From contig CM043968.1 in assembly GCA_014529385.2 (NCBI GenBank), forward strand, positions 128,205,518 through 128,269,517: DNA of 64,000 bases, given 5' to 3'. Below, in pieces: positions 22,082 to 32,100 of this stretch (the first letter of the stretch is position 1; every line of letters begins with the position of its first letter). The notes beneath the pieces are model-generated. The model worked only from the letters and a program-made list of their open reading frames with translations. It did no database searches and was not told the origin of the DNA. Position numbers and translations under genes: made by a program. The stretch comes from Adiantum capillus-veneris (Eukaryota; Streptophyta; Polypodiopsida; Polypodiales; Pteridaceae).

Positions 22082-23260
22082 ATGGCATCTTCTCAAAGTG
22101 AGACTCTTTACAACATAAAGAAGCTGGATGACACAAACTTTCCATTCTAGAAGAAGCAGATTAGGTAGGTTTTGGTGTAGATAAAACAAGTGAAGCCACT
22201 GAAGCTCAAAGGGGAGAGACCAGAAGGTATGGCTAAAGATGAGCGGGAAGATCTTGACAAGTTAGCTTGTTCCACAATCATGTTGACACTGGCAGAAAAT
22301 GTTTACTTCAACGTAGCAGAAGAGACTACAGCGTATGGCGTATGGAAAAAGCTATGTGGTATGTACAAGAAACAAAGTGCTACTTCTCAGATTTACTGGC
22401 TCAAGAAATTGGTGGATTTGAAGATGAAGGAAGGGACAGCCATGTCAAATCATCTCAATGAACTTCACACAATTTTTAGGCAGTTAACAGCACAGGAAAT
22501 AGTCTTTCCAGATTCAGTGAAGGCTATGTTTCTCTTAATCACTTTGTCGGACAGTTGGGATACTTTTTGCATGGCATTAAGTAATTCTATCGCACCAGAG
22601 GGTCTTACAAGTGCCAATGTAGAAGGCATCTTGCTTACAGAGGAAGTGAGCAAGAAGAACATTGACAAAGGCAAAGGCAATAGTGCTTTGCTTGTTCGAG
22701 GGAGACAGCGGTTCAAAGAGAAGAAGGGTAAGAAGGCACAAAACAGAAGTAAGTCTCGTGACTCAAAGTCAAATGATAACACAGAGTGCTATCATTGTGG
22801 CAAGAAGGGTCACATGAGAAAGGACTATACAAAATGGAAACAAGAAAAAGGCAAAGCTAAGAGTTCTAAGCAAGATGATAAGAAGAAGAGTTCAGTGAAG
22901 ATTGAAGAAGTGGATGTCACACGATCTGGTTCAGACAGTGATTTCGGAATTGCAGCTGATGACATCTTTCTCACAAGTAGCTATGATTCTTCTTTCTTGA
23001 CTGTAGAGGATGGTTATGCCATGAGTGATTGGATTATCGACTCTAGGGCATCTCTACATGTCTCTCCTTACAAAGAGTGGTTTACATCATATGTGGCTAC
23101 TAAGGATTATGTCAGACTTGGCAATGAGCAGGTTTGCAACATACTTGGAGTGGGAGATGCGCATTTAAAATTTTTAGAATGGATCTTCTTTATGGCTCAA
23201 GAATGTCAGACATGTTCCAGCAATCCGAAAGAGCTTGATCAGTACAGGGAAGTTGGATGA
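22082..23260 (+). pseudogene. C2 gag and protease start (nonsense-damaged)
   Basis: ATG at 22082 starts a frame that runs to 23260. It carries three early TAG stops (22148, about 22166 and 22178) at positions where C1 has Trp, His and Gln. The gag core (UBN2-type, with WKKLCGMYKKQSATSQIYWL) is followed by a Lys-rich linker and CYHCGKKGHMRKDY, a CCHC knuckle whose last Cys is Tyr. The protease motif reads WIIDSRASLHVS where the active form is DSGAS. Near 23165 the frame shifts to the pol frame. Gag would form the virus-like particle and the protease would cut the polyprotein; both are disabled here. Trp to stop, Cys to Tyr and Gly to Arg can each be explained by a CAG-context C-to-T change on the minus strand. 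Confidence 0.9.
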
Positions 23261-24961
23261 TGCAGGTTATGACAGTTTTTGGGAACATCACTTGGACAAT
23301 CTCCAAAGGTTCGATGACCGTAGCACATGGCAGCAAGTCAGGAACTCTGTACACTTTACATGTTTCAAAGGTTAAAAACCATGTAATTAATGTGATTGAG
23401 CAGCCAATTGTGTCACTGTGGCATCGTAGGCTAGGACATATGTCAAAAAGAGGAATGGAAATACTTTCTTGTTATGGTTATTTGACTGGATTTTCATTTC
23501 AAGATTTCAAGTTTTGTGAGCATTTTGTTTATGGTAAGCAAACATACGAACCGCACAGATCAAAGAGGACTCGTAGGGATGAACGGTTAGCTCTTGTGCA
23601 TAGTGATCTATGTGGATCAATGCCTAGTTTGTCACTAGGGGGAACAGTGTACTTTTGTACATTCATAGATGACTATTCTCGCAAAGTATGTGTTTATTTT
23701 GTGAAGCACAAGGATGAGGTGCTCAAGGCCTTTAAGACATTCGTGCAGCTTGTGGAGAATGAGAGTGGTCAGAAGCTGAAGTGCTTGAGAACTGACAATG
23801 GTGGAGAGTACGTTTCCAAATCTTTTCAAGACTTTTGTCAAGCAAAAGGGATAAAGTGGGAACTTACTACACCATATAATCCTTCACAGAATGGGGTTGC
23901 AGAACGTATGAATAGAACCATACAGGAGAAGGTCAGAAGCATGTTGTCAATGCTGAGTTGCCTGATGGATTTTGGGCGGAAGCAGTGGCTACAACAGTCC
24001 ATTTGATCAACAGATATCCTAGTAGAGTTTTGGAGAGGGAAGCAGTGGCCGAGATGCTATGGACAGGAAAGGATCCTTCATATAAGCATCTCAGGATCTT
24101 TGGTTGTGAGACTTATAGCCATATTTCTAAGGATTTGAGGAATAAGTTAGAATCAAAGAGCAAGAAGTGTATATTTCTTGGCTACGGAGAATCGGGCAAG
24201 ATGGGTTACCAGCTTTGGGATCCTGAGTCCAGAAAAGTTATTCATAGCAATGATGTGCATTTCAATGAAGCCAAGTTTCATGCTAAGCCAAAGAAGACAG
24301 AGGAGATTAGAAGAGTTGTCTTTAGGGAAGATGGACCTAGTGCTAGCACATCAAGGCAGCATGGTCCGGCTCAGAAACAGCCTATAGTGGCTAGAGAGGT
24401 AGAATCAGTTGTGGTGAGACGTTCTGAGCATGTCTCCAAACCACCTGATCGTTATGTGCCACCTCTAAATTATGTCATACTCATGGATTGCGGAGAACCA
24501 TCTTGTTACAAGGAGGCATTACAAGTGGTTGACTCAAAAAAATGGCAGTTGGCCATGCAATCAGAGATGAAGGCCCTGCATAAGAATCAAACGTGGGATA
24601 TGCTTCAATTGCCAGAGGGCAAGAAAGCTCTACCTTGTAAGTGGGTTTACAGGTATAAGCTTACTCCTCATGATGGACAGCCAAAATACAAAGCACGGTT
24701 GGTTGCTAAGGGTTTTAAGCAAGAACACGGAATAGATTTTGATGATGTCTTTTCACCAGTTGTCAAGATGACAACATTGAGAAGTGTACTTGCTTTGGTT
24801 GCCAAACATGATCTACATTTACATTAGATGGATGTGAAAACGGCATTTCTTCATGGAGATTTGCATGAGGAGGTTTATATGCAGCAGCCAGAAGGGTATT
24901 GTTGAGAAAGGCAAAGAGAAATTGGTATGTCATTTGAGAAAGAGTCTCTATGGTTTGAAAC
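23165..24961 (+). pseudogene. C2 pol: integrase and N-terminal RT (frameshifted, split)
   Basis: After a frameshift near 23170 come LISTGKLDDAG, the HRRLGH zinc-binding region and an integrase core with all three catalytic residues ([24 protein letters not shown]), in the 23257-24006 frame. A single-base loss near 23950 moves the reading to the 23958-24827 frame, which continues into RT ([20 protein letters not shown]). That frame stops at a TAG (24826-24828) where C1 and C7 have Gln in HQMDVK. Another shift near 24900 precedes KSLYGLK, where C3 has inserted (target duplication GAAAC, 24957-24961 and 29776-29780). The integrase is well preserved, so damage is mainly nonsense and frameshift. 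Confidence 0.9.
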
Positions 24962-25188
24962 TGTTACCATATACATGTGGTAGTGATGTGTGTGAACACA
25001 CTAGGACCGCCGGGGCATTTTTTCCCTCTTTAGGAGGTTTTTCCCCCCGTGCATTGTATATACGCCCATCTCTCTAGGGCTATCTATCTTTCCATTTCAC
25101 ACTAAGTAACACACTCTCTATTGTGTGCCTTGAGCTTCCTTCATCTTCTCCAAGCTGTGTGTGTTTCTCTGCAACCCTAATTCCAACA
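24962..25188 (+). repeat. 5' LTR of C3
   Basis: 227 bp, TGTTACCATA...ATTCCAACA, preceded by the GAAAC duplication and followed by the primer-binding site. Confidence 0.93.
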
Positions 25189-25190
25189 AT

Positions 25191-25202
25191 TGGTATCAGA
25201 GC
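25191..25202 (+). promoter_or_regulatory. C3 primer-binding site (tRNA-iMet)
   Basis: TGGTATCAGAGC, two bases after the 5' LTR. Confidence 0.92.
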
Positions 25203-25467
25203 AGGTCACGTCCTCCCGGGCTTAGTCGCCAGCTGCTCCAGCACACGTCTGCTCAGAATTTTGATTTGGGCTCATTTCGGCCTCCGTTTCCACTACGGGC
25301 AGTACCGCACAGGCTATTTCGTCATTTTGTGCAGATTTTCTATCAGTGCCGTTTTTTGCATAACAGGTGCCTTATAGTCTTCTATGGTTTGTGCTATATA
25401 GCACAAGTTGTTCCCGCTCCATTTCTCCTATTTTCGGGCAGTTTTCACATCAGGTGCAGCATTTACC

Positions 25468-26703
25468 ATGGCTGACAACAACAACACAGATGTGTTCAAG
25501 ATGTTTGCTGCTGAGGACAGGTTGGATGGGGACAACTACCCTATGTGGGCTTATATGATGCAGCATGTTCTTGTGTCAAAAGGTGTCTGGAACATTTTGC
25601 AGGGCATTGATGTACGTCCTGGTTCTGAAGATGTAGGCGATGTTGAGGACGTTGAAGGTCTTGCTGCAAGGATTGCAGCTGTTAGAGTTGTTTACCCTAC
25701 GGCAGAACAAGCTCGTTGGGATGTTAAGGATGCGCAGGCTCATGCATTGATTGCGTTGTCTGTGAAGCGCACCATTATTCCTCACATCCGTTCAGTAAAA
25801 TCTGCAAAACAGGCTTGGGATATTCTAGCAGGTCTTTATGCAAGCCGCAATGAAGCTAAAATTGCTTTGCTGCGTAAAGAGCTAGAGTCGAAGATTATGC
25901 ATGAGGAAGATGATATGGACACTTTCCTTGCTAGTGTCAAGGATATCAATGAGCAACTCATTTCTGCAGGTGAAGTCATTTTGGACAGTTCCCTTGTGCA
26001 GACTGTTCTTGATGCCTTACCAGATTCCTACCAGACTTTTGCTAGTACTTGGAGACTGATGACCCAAGGAAATCCTGAAGTTGTCAAGTTTGATGCATTA
26101 TGCACATTGCTGTTGCAAGAGTCACTTTCTAGAAAAAACAGGACTAGGCAGCGTGCAGTTGAATAGGCTTTTATTGCTTCTCAAAGAAAGGGTGGTAACA
26201 GTAATGCAACCACTTCTTATGGTTCTGCTGCGAGTGGCAAAAATTCTGTTCCTAATGCTTCTGCTGGCAACACTTCGTCTGGCAATTCTAGTGATAAGGG
26301 AAAAAAGAAGATGCGTTGCCATTATTGTAAAGCCAATGATCACTTGATCAAGTCGTGTCCTAAGTTGAAGGCCAAAGAGGCTAAGAAGAAAGAGGGTGGT
26401 TCCACTGCAAATGCTGGTTCCACTACAAATGCAGCCATTGTTGAGTCTTCTATGAAAGGAGATTGTGATGCTGATGTTGATGCAGAATGGGCTTTTAGCG
26501 CAGAGTGCACTTACAATCCTGCTGTCCATGATGCATGCTTGTCAGTTGCTGCAGATTCACATGTGTGGTATTTCGACAGTGGTGCTACAAAGCACATTAC
26601 CTCACATCGTGAATTTTTTACCTCTCTCGAGTCTGTCCCTCATGGGAATTCAGTCACTTGTGCCAACAATGCCTCTTATCCAGTTCAGGGAGTTTCTGTA
26701 TAA
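25468..26703 (+). pseudogene. C3 gag and protease N-terminus (one TAG stop, deletion at the end)
   Basis: ATG at 25468 (MADNNNTDVFKMFAAEDRLD) opens the gag; the context ACCATGG supports this start. The gag core extends to about 26160. A single TAG at 26164-26166 interrupts the same frame, which then continues through a Ser/Gly/Asn-rich linker, an intact CCHC knuckle (CHYCKANDHLIKSC) and the protease active site FDSGATKHITS. It ends at TAA 26701-26703, because the following protease/pre-integrase stretch has been deleted and the reading jumps to the integrase frame. The single stop probably derives from CAG. The gag and the catalytic motif of the protease are otherwise well preserved. Confidence 0.92.
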
Positions 26704-29543
26704 GCTCACTTTGTATGACAAGTGTGGACAAAATTTTGCAAATGCTGTTGCAGATTCAAGGGCTATTTCAGATGCAAAACTTTGGCATGCACGTTTTGGT
26801 CATCTGAATTTTGCCAGTTTGCTGCGTTTGCAGAAATCTGATATGGTTGCTTCTTTGCCGCCTCTTGAAGCACCTGTCAAACATGTTTGTGAAGGCTGTA
26901 TTCTGGGTAAAATGCAGCATTCTAAGTTTCCAAAGGATGGTTCAGTTAGGGCCACATGCAGGTTGCAGCTTGTGCATAGTGATGTTTGTGGGCCCATGCA
27001 AACTCCGTCCTTGGGCAATTACCTGTACTTCGTGACTTTCATTGATGATTACTCCAGGCATGCATGGGTATTTCCGCTTAAAGCAAAGTCCGAAGTTTTT
27101 ATGTGCTTCAAACAATTTTTGGCTATGGCCGAAAATGTCTCAAAATGTACTATGGGCACCCTCCGTTCCGATCGAGGGGGGGAGTATATGTCTCATGAAT
27201 TTAATGCATTTCTGGCTAGTCGTGGGATAAAACACCAATGTACAGTGCCTTATACACCTCAGCAAAATGGTGTTGCTGAGAGGAAAAACAGGTCACTAAC
27301 GGAAATGGCACGATGTATGGTCAAAAGTCAAGCTTTACCGCATTCTTTTTGGCTTGAGGCCATCATGTGTGCCACTTATGTACTTAACAGGTGTCCTACG
27401 AAAGCTTTGCAGTCTATTACTCCATATGAAGCATGGCATGATAGAAAACCTTCACATGCGTGTTTTTGGCTGTTTGGCATATGCTTTGGTGCCACAAGTG
27501 CAGCGCAGAAAATTGGATGATAAGGCTGTCAAATGTATTTTTGTTGGTTATAGTGCTGAAAGCAAAGGTTACAGGTTGTATCATCCGCAAACAAAACGTA
27601 TTCTGGTTTCACGGGATGTAGTGTTTGTGGAAGACTCTGTTCAGCCCTTGCTGTCATGTACTAGAGACAATAATGTAAGCTCACAGGACATTTATGACAC
27701 TTTGTTGCCTCTTTTCAGTGGTGGAAATACGAATGTAAGTTCCAATGAGGCAAATGTACAGCCTATGGGGGTTTCTGAAAATGTTTTAGAACAACCTATT
27801 ACTGATGCAGATGTACATGATGTACTTGATGAGGAAAGGGCTGAAAATGAGCAGGCTAGAGGTATGCCAAAATGGCTGGTGCACACTTTGCGTGACAGTA
27901 AATTGGATGCACCTTTATCTAGTCGTACTCGTTCAGGCTCTCGCCATGCATCTTATGCATCAGATTGTTATGCTTTGGCTGTGTCTAGTTTACATGATGT
28001 TGAGGAGCCTCTGTCTTTTGATGAAGCACAGAATTCAAAAAATTGGATTGCTACCATGAAATCAGAATATGATGCACTTATAGAGAATGACACATGGAAT
28101 TTATGTGATTTGCCTCCTGGCAAAAAGGCCATTGGTACGAAGTGGGTTTGCAAGTTGAAACGCAAGCCGGATGGTGAGATCGATCGCCATAAGGCTCGAC
28201 TTGTTGCAAAGGGTTATGTACAACAAAAAGGCATAGATTATGAAGAGAATTTTGCTCCCACTTGTCGTATGACTACTGTGCGTTTTCTATGTGCATTGGC
28301 AGCTCATTTTGGTTGGGATGTACATCAATCAGACATTGTTACTGCTTTCTTGAATGGTGACATATTTGAGGAAGTTTATGTAACGTAGCCTCGCGGTTTT
28401 GTCATAAAAGGACAAGAGGACAAAGTTTGCAAATGTAAGAAGGCTTTGTATGGGTTGAAGCAATCTCCTCGTGCTTGGTATGAGAAAGCTGACACTCATT
28501 TGGTTAAACGAGGCTTTTGTAACAATCCAACAGAAAGCACATTGTATGTAAAGCGTGAGGATGATGTATTTCTCATTGTGGTTCTTTATGTTGATGATTT
28601 GCTGATCACTGGACCAAATGAGAGACATATTGCTGAATTTAAGGCTGATTTGAATGCTACTTTCAAGATGAAAGATTTGGGGCTGTTGCATCATTACTTG
28701 GGTATACAGTTTAAGCAGTGTGATGGTGGTATTGCCTTGTGTTAGAAAAGTTACATAGAGACATTGCTATGTAAGTTTGGACTTGAGGATTGCAAACCTA
28801 TTGCCACTCCCATGGAAACAGGTTTGAAGTTGAGTCTACATGATGCTGGCGATCCTGCTAATGTCACTCTTTACCAAACTGCTGTTGGCTGCCTCATTTA
28901 TGTATGCAACACGAGGCCAGATATTCAGTTTGCAGTCTCGCAGGTCAGCAGATTTATGCATAGCCCAGGGTCTAAGCATTGGAAGGCTGTCAAGAGGATT
29001 TTCCGCTACCTTAGTGGCACTTTACATCTTGGCTTGTTTTATCCCAAGGGGGGATCATTGCCGCCAGAATTACATGCTTTTTCGGACTCAGATTGGGCTG
29101 GTTGTTTTGACACGCGAGTGTCCACAAGTGGTTTTTGTTTCATGCTTGGCAGTTCATGTATATCATGGTTGAGCAAGAAGCAACCTACTGTGGCCACTTC
29201 GAGTTGTGAGGCTGAGTACAGGGAAGTCTTCACAGCTACGGTTGAGTGTGTATGGCTCAGACGCCTTATGGCTGACTTGGGTGTTGGACAGGACACTGCC
29301 AACACTATCTACACTGACAGTCAGAGCGCATTGGCAGTTGCGAGGAACCCAGTTTTTCATGCTCGCACAAAGCACATTGAGGTGCATTACCACTATGTCA
29401 GGGAGAGGCTCTCAGCAGGAGAGATCATCTTGGCTTATGTGCCAACACAGGACAACCTTGCAGATCTTTTCACAAAGGCATTGTCTCGTGAGAAGCTTGA
29501 AGCTTTCTGCAAAGCTTTGGGCTTACTCCCCTTTGTGGACTGA
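26704..29543 (+). pseudogene. C3 pol: integrase, RT and RNase H (one frameshift, two TAG stops)
   Basis: From about 26700 the frame encodes YKLTLYDKCGQN, the HARFGH..C..C zinc region and an integrase core with intact D, D, E (HSDVCGP, RSDRGGEYM, NGVAERKNR). A shift near 27455 leads to the frame 27450-29543, which carries the integrase C-terminal region, RT (YVDD in VVLYVDDLLITG) and RNase H (SDSDWAG, SSCEAEY, TDSQSAL, DNLADLFTKAL), ending at TGA 29541-29543. The only nonsense codons in that frame are TAG at 28386 and 28743. At both positions C1 and C7 have Gln. All catalytic motifs I can identify are intact. Confidence 0.93.
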
Positions 29544-29583
29544 TCCTGTCCTCAGAGCATGGCACTTCCCTTTACTCATGTGC

Positions 29584-29775
29584 CACACTAGGACCGCCGG
29601 GGCATTTTTTCCCTCTTTAGGAGGTTTTTTCCCCCATGCATTGTATTTACGCCCATCTCTCTAGGGCTATCTATCTTTCCATTTCACACTAAGTAACACA
29701 CTCTCTATTGTGTGCCTTGAGCTTCCTTCGTCTTCTCCAAGCTGTGTGTGTTTCTCTGCAACCCTAATTCCAACA
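29584..29775 (+). repeat. 3' LTR of C3, lacking its first 35 bp
   Basis: It matches 24997-25188 with four differences. The first 35 bp of the LTR and the polypurine tract that should precede it are absent; the sequence joins directly to the region after the pol stop. Confidence 0.9.
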
Positions 29776-29806
29776 GAAACAGGCACCAAGAGAATGGTAC
29801 AAGAAG
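29776..29806 (+). pseudogene. Resumed RT of C2 after the C3 insertion
   Basis: About ten codons continue the C2 RT reading interrupted at 24961 (QAPREWYKKF). After that, similarity to copia RT ends, marking the truncation of C2. Confidence 0.8.
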
Positions 29807-30120
29807 TTTCACATGTCAACTTAGCTCTTGACAAGGACAAGACGTGCAATGCAACCAATTGAAGTTTTCTCCAGGTGGGCTCGGGGGGAAAGGACTCTAA
29901 ATGATGTTTTCCCCTCTCTTAGGTTACTTCTTAGGAAGCTCTATTTGGGGGAAACTATTCACACGCTTGTGTCTTAGTTTTTTTTTTTTTTTTTTTTTTT
30001 GCAGAACTCACAATAGTAAGTGGAACTATATTAATGAAATCCAAAAAAATTACAAACATACCCTACTCCCAAGTTGAGCCAAGGCACCAAAAACGTTCAA
30101 TGAGACCATGATAGATAGCC
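29807..30120. other. Short spacer with a 23-base poly-T run
   Basis: No coding seen. A run of 23 T at 29978-30000 could be a poly(A) tail read from the other strand, but no SINE or LINE body was recognised beside it. Confidence 0.5.
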
Positions 30121-30712
30121 TATTAAGTATGGAGCCTGATTTACTCCTTGTAACTTTTAGTCTCAAAAACACACATTTGTAAGGCCCCCATTATGAGGAG
30201 AAGCAAGCGTGCGTAAGAGCAGTCACTCGCCAAAAAACCATAAATTCGCGTCCGATTCTTCCATATTCCCTTTTTTATCGGAATATTATGGCCGGATGGC
30301 GGTCGAAAAGTGGTTGAAAAATGGCCGATGGGTTGGTTGGTTGGCCGATGGTCGGTGGTCAGAAGTCAATGGTCGGTGGCTGATTTCATGGCGGACTTTT
30401 CTTCTCAAAGGTAGCCACACATGGGCGCATGGGAGAGTCCAACTTGAACTTGTCCACACAAGGGCGGCTACACACAGTTGTCTCTCATAAGAGAGGGCAT
30501 CCATTTTGGCCTATAAAAGGAGGCCTCTTCTAACATAAAATGCATTGTGAAGTTGATGAAACAAGGTGTGTGTGAGGTGGTGTGAGTGAAGTAAGGCGGG
30601 AGTTCCATTAAGGGTATAATCCCTTTGTAACCTACTTCTAGTTTGAAGTACTAAAGCCATTGAGTGGTTGCTTTCCCGTGAACGTACCGACATTGGGTGA
30701 ACCATGTATATT

Positions 30713-30764
<52 letters not shown>

Positions 30765-30800
30765 CTATAATCTCTCGTGTGTGAAAATTATATCTCTGTG
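30121..30800 (+). repeat. 5' LTR of C5, 3' end missing
   Basis: It is homologous to 34832-35522 up to the (TC)n tract at 30714-30761. After the tract it continues as CTACTCTATAATCTCTC and AAAATTAT, like the LTR end at 37470-37569. It stops about 60 bp short of the TTCCTAACA terminus, joining foreign RNase H coding at 30801. Confidence 0.8.
30512..30519 (+). promoter_or_regulatory. TATA box of the C5 5' LTR
   Basis: TATAAAAG in the context GGCCTATAAAAGGAGGCCTC, conserved at 35229-35236 in the other LTR. It is the likely U3 promoter of the element. Confidence 0.7.
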
Positions 30801-30802
30801 CA

Positions 30803-30991
30803 AAGAATCCGGTGCTTCACTCAAAGTCAAAACATATAGAGGTCAGATACCATGTCATACAAGATGTATTGGCTAGAAAGCGCATTGAGCTTGTCAAGGT
30901 TCACACTGACGACAACCCCACAAATGCTCTGGGAAAGAGCTTAGCCTTAGAGCGGTTTACACATTGCATAGAACTTATGGGTGTAGGATGA
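30803..30991 (+). pseudogene. C-terminal RNase H of another copia element (C4)
   Basis: A 62-codon open frame ending at TGA 30989-30991 encodes the end of copia RNase H: NPVLHSKSKHIEVRYHVIQD, then VKVHTDDNPTNALGKSL and a final FTHCIELMGVG. This part normally lies at the 3' end of pol, directly before the polypurine tract and 3' LTR, which indeed follow. Here it stands between the C5 5' LTR and the C5 gag, so it comes from a different copia copy brought in by nested insertion or recombination. The upstream RT of C4 is not present. Confidence 0.85.
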
Positions 30992-31064
30992 AGCCTAGGT
31001 GAAGCTTCATCGACTTTGTATAGACTAACTATATTGATGCCACTATTGGCCACCCTGACCTTCA

Positions 31065-31310
31065 AGAGGGAGGTTGTTGGGGTGTAGGATAGGTGGCCAT
31101 GGGAACCACCCCTAACTTCATTTTCTCTATAATGAAATATAGGGAGAGAAAGTGAGGGTTGACTTGCACTCTCACTTTCTACTCCACTAACCCAAACAAC
31201 TGTCTGTGCTTCTCCTTCTTTCCCACTTCTCACTCACACACTCTCCCTTGCTAGTGCACCTATGCACCGATGCACACACGTATCCGCAGGCACGTGCACT
31301 CTACAAACTT
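31065..31310 (+). repeat. Polypurine tract and start of the C4 3' LTR
   Basis: AGAGGGAGGT (31065-31074) is followed by TGTTGGGGTG, the same start as the C1/C2 LTR class. No matching second LTR exists in the window, so the right boundary is uncertain; I place it before the gag coding begins near 31316. Confidence 0.6.
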
Positions 31311-32100
31311 CGATCAGTAAAGGTCAATTTTGATGATGAAGGGCAAGGCCACCTTGTATTATTGTCTCTACCAAATAGTTGGGATAACCTTGTGATTGTT
31401 GTAAGTAACTCTGTCCCTAACACAAAGTATCTTAAGTTTGATGATGTTGTGGGTGTTCTCCTAAGCAAGGAAACATGCACAGGTGAATCATCAAGTGCTT
31501 CACTTTCAATAGAAATAAGGGGAAGATTGAAGGAGCGGTTCAAAAAGCAAAAGGGTCGTGATCACTCAAGGCAAAGCAAGTCAAGCACAAAGTCAGTTCT
31601 TGAATGTTGGAAATGGGGCAAGAAGGGCCACATTAAGAAGGACTGAAGGTCCAAAAATAAGAATGAATTAGATCTCAAGACAACAAGACAACATCACAAG
31701 CTAGTGTGGAAAGTAAAATAGAGCAAGATGCTCTAATTCTCTCATTAGACAATGTGTCTAATTCCTGGATAGTTAACTCTGAGAATTCAGTTCATGCGAC
31801 ATCACACACGCAACATTTCCAAGATTACACCAAAGGTAATTTTGGGTATGTGTACTTGGCAGATGATGAAGCTTGTGAAATTGTTGGAAAAGGTACAATT
31901 TGTGTCAAAATTGCTAATGGAAATTAATGGAAGCTTAAAGATGTTAGGCATGTTCATTCTCTTCGTAAAAATTTGATCTCTACAAGACAATTGGACGATG
32001 AAGGTCACAACATTGCATTCCGAAACAAAATTTGTAAGATCTCAAAGGGATCTTTGGTGGCTGCCAAAGGAGAAGAGGATGGTACACTGTTCTAGTGTAG
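31311..32100 (+). pseudogene. C5 gag (5'-truncated) and protease relic
   Basis: Frames encode the C-terminal gag core (LLSLPNSWDNLVIVVSNSVP, near 31360), a Lys/Ser-rich linker and a broken knuckle ECWKWGKKGHIKKD, in which the second Cys is Gly and the last is missing. The protease region reads SWIVNSENSVHATSH where the active motif is DSGAS: both Asp and Gly are gone. At least two frameshifts and several stops occur. The gag N-terminus is replaced by C4 sequence. Clearly non-functional. Confidence 0.85.

Larger units (their letters stand above)
24962..29775 (+). mobile_element. Ty1/copia element C3, nearly complete, nested in C2
   Basis: A 4814-bp insertion flanked by the exact 5-bp duplication GAAAC (24957-24961, 29776-29780). 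The 5' LTR is 227 bp. The 3' LTR is 192 bp because its first 35 bp are missing. Over the shared 192 bp I count four differences, so insertion was recent. The gag-pol domains are collinear with a complete copia element, apart from a small deletion between protease and integrase, one later frameshift and three in-frame TAG codons. The LTR family is unrelated to that of C1/C2, with an unusually conserved start block CACACTAGGACCGCCGGGGC. Confidence 0.95.
20793..29806 (+). mobile_element. Ty1/copia element C2, 3'-truncated and split by nested C3
   Basis: A 5' LTR (20793-21023), primer-binding site, leader, gag-protease, integrase and RT follow in copia order on plus. At 24961/24962 the RT gene is interrupted by the complete element C3. 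It resumes at 29776 with the expected RT residues (QAPREWYKKF), so C3 landed inside C2. Beyond about 29806 similarity to copia RT stops: the rest of RT, RNase H and the 3' LTR are lost. The LTR start (TGTTGGG), leader and proteins match C1, hence the same family. Without a 3' LTR neither age nor target duplication can be measured. Confidence 0.9.

Noticed and set aside
29978-30000. SINE or LINE poly(A) tail on the minus strand
   Set aside because: No element body or target duplication could be recognised beside the T run.
30512-30519. TATA box as a host gene promoter
   Set aside because: The same box recurs at the same place in the partner LTR and no host gene follows, so it belongs to the retrotransposon.
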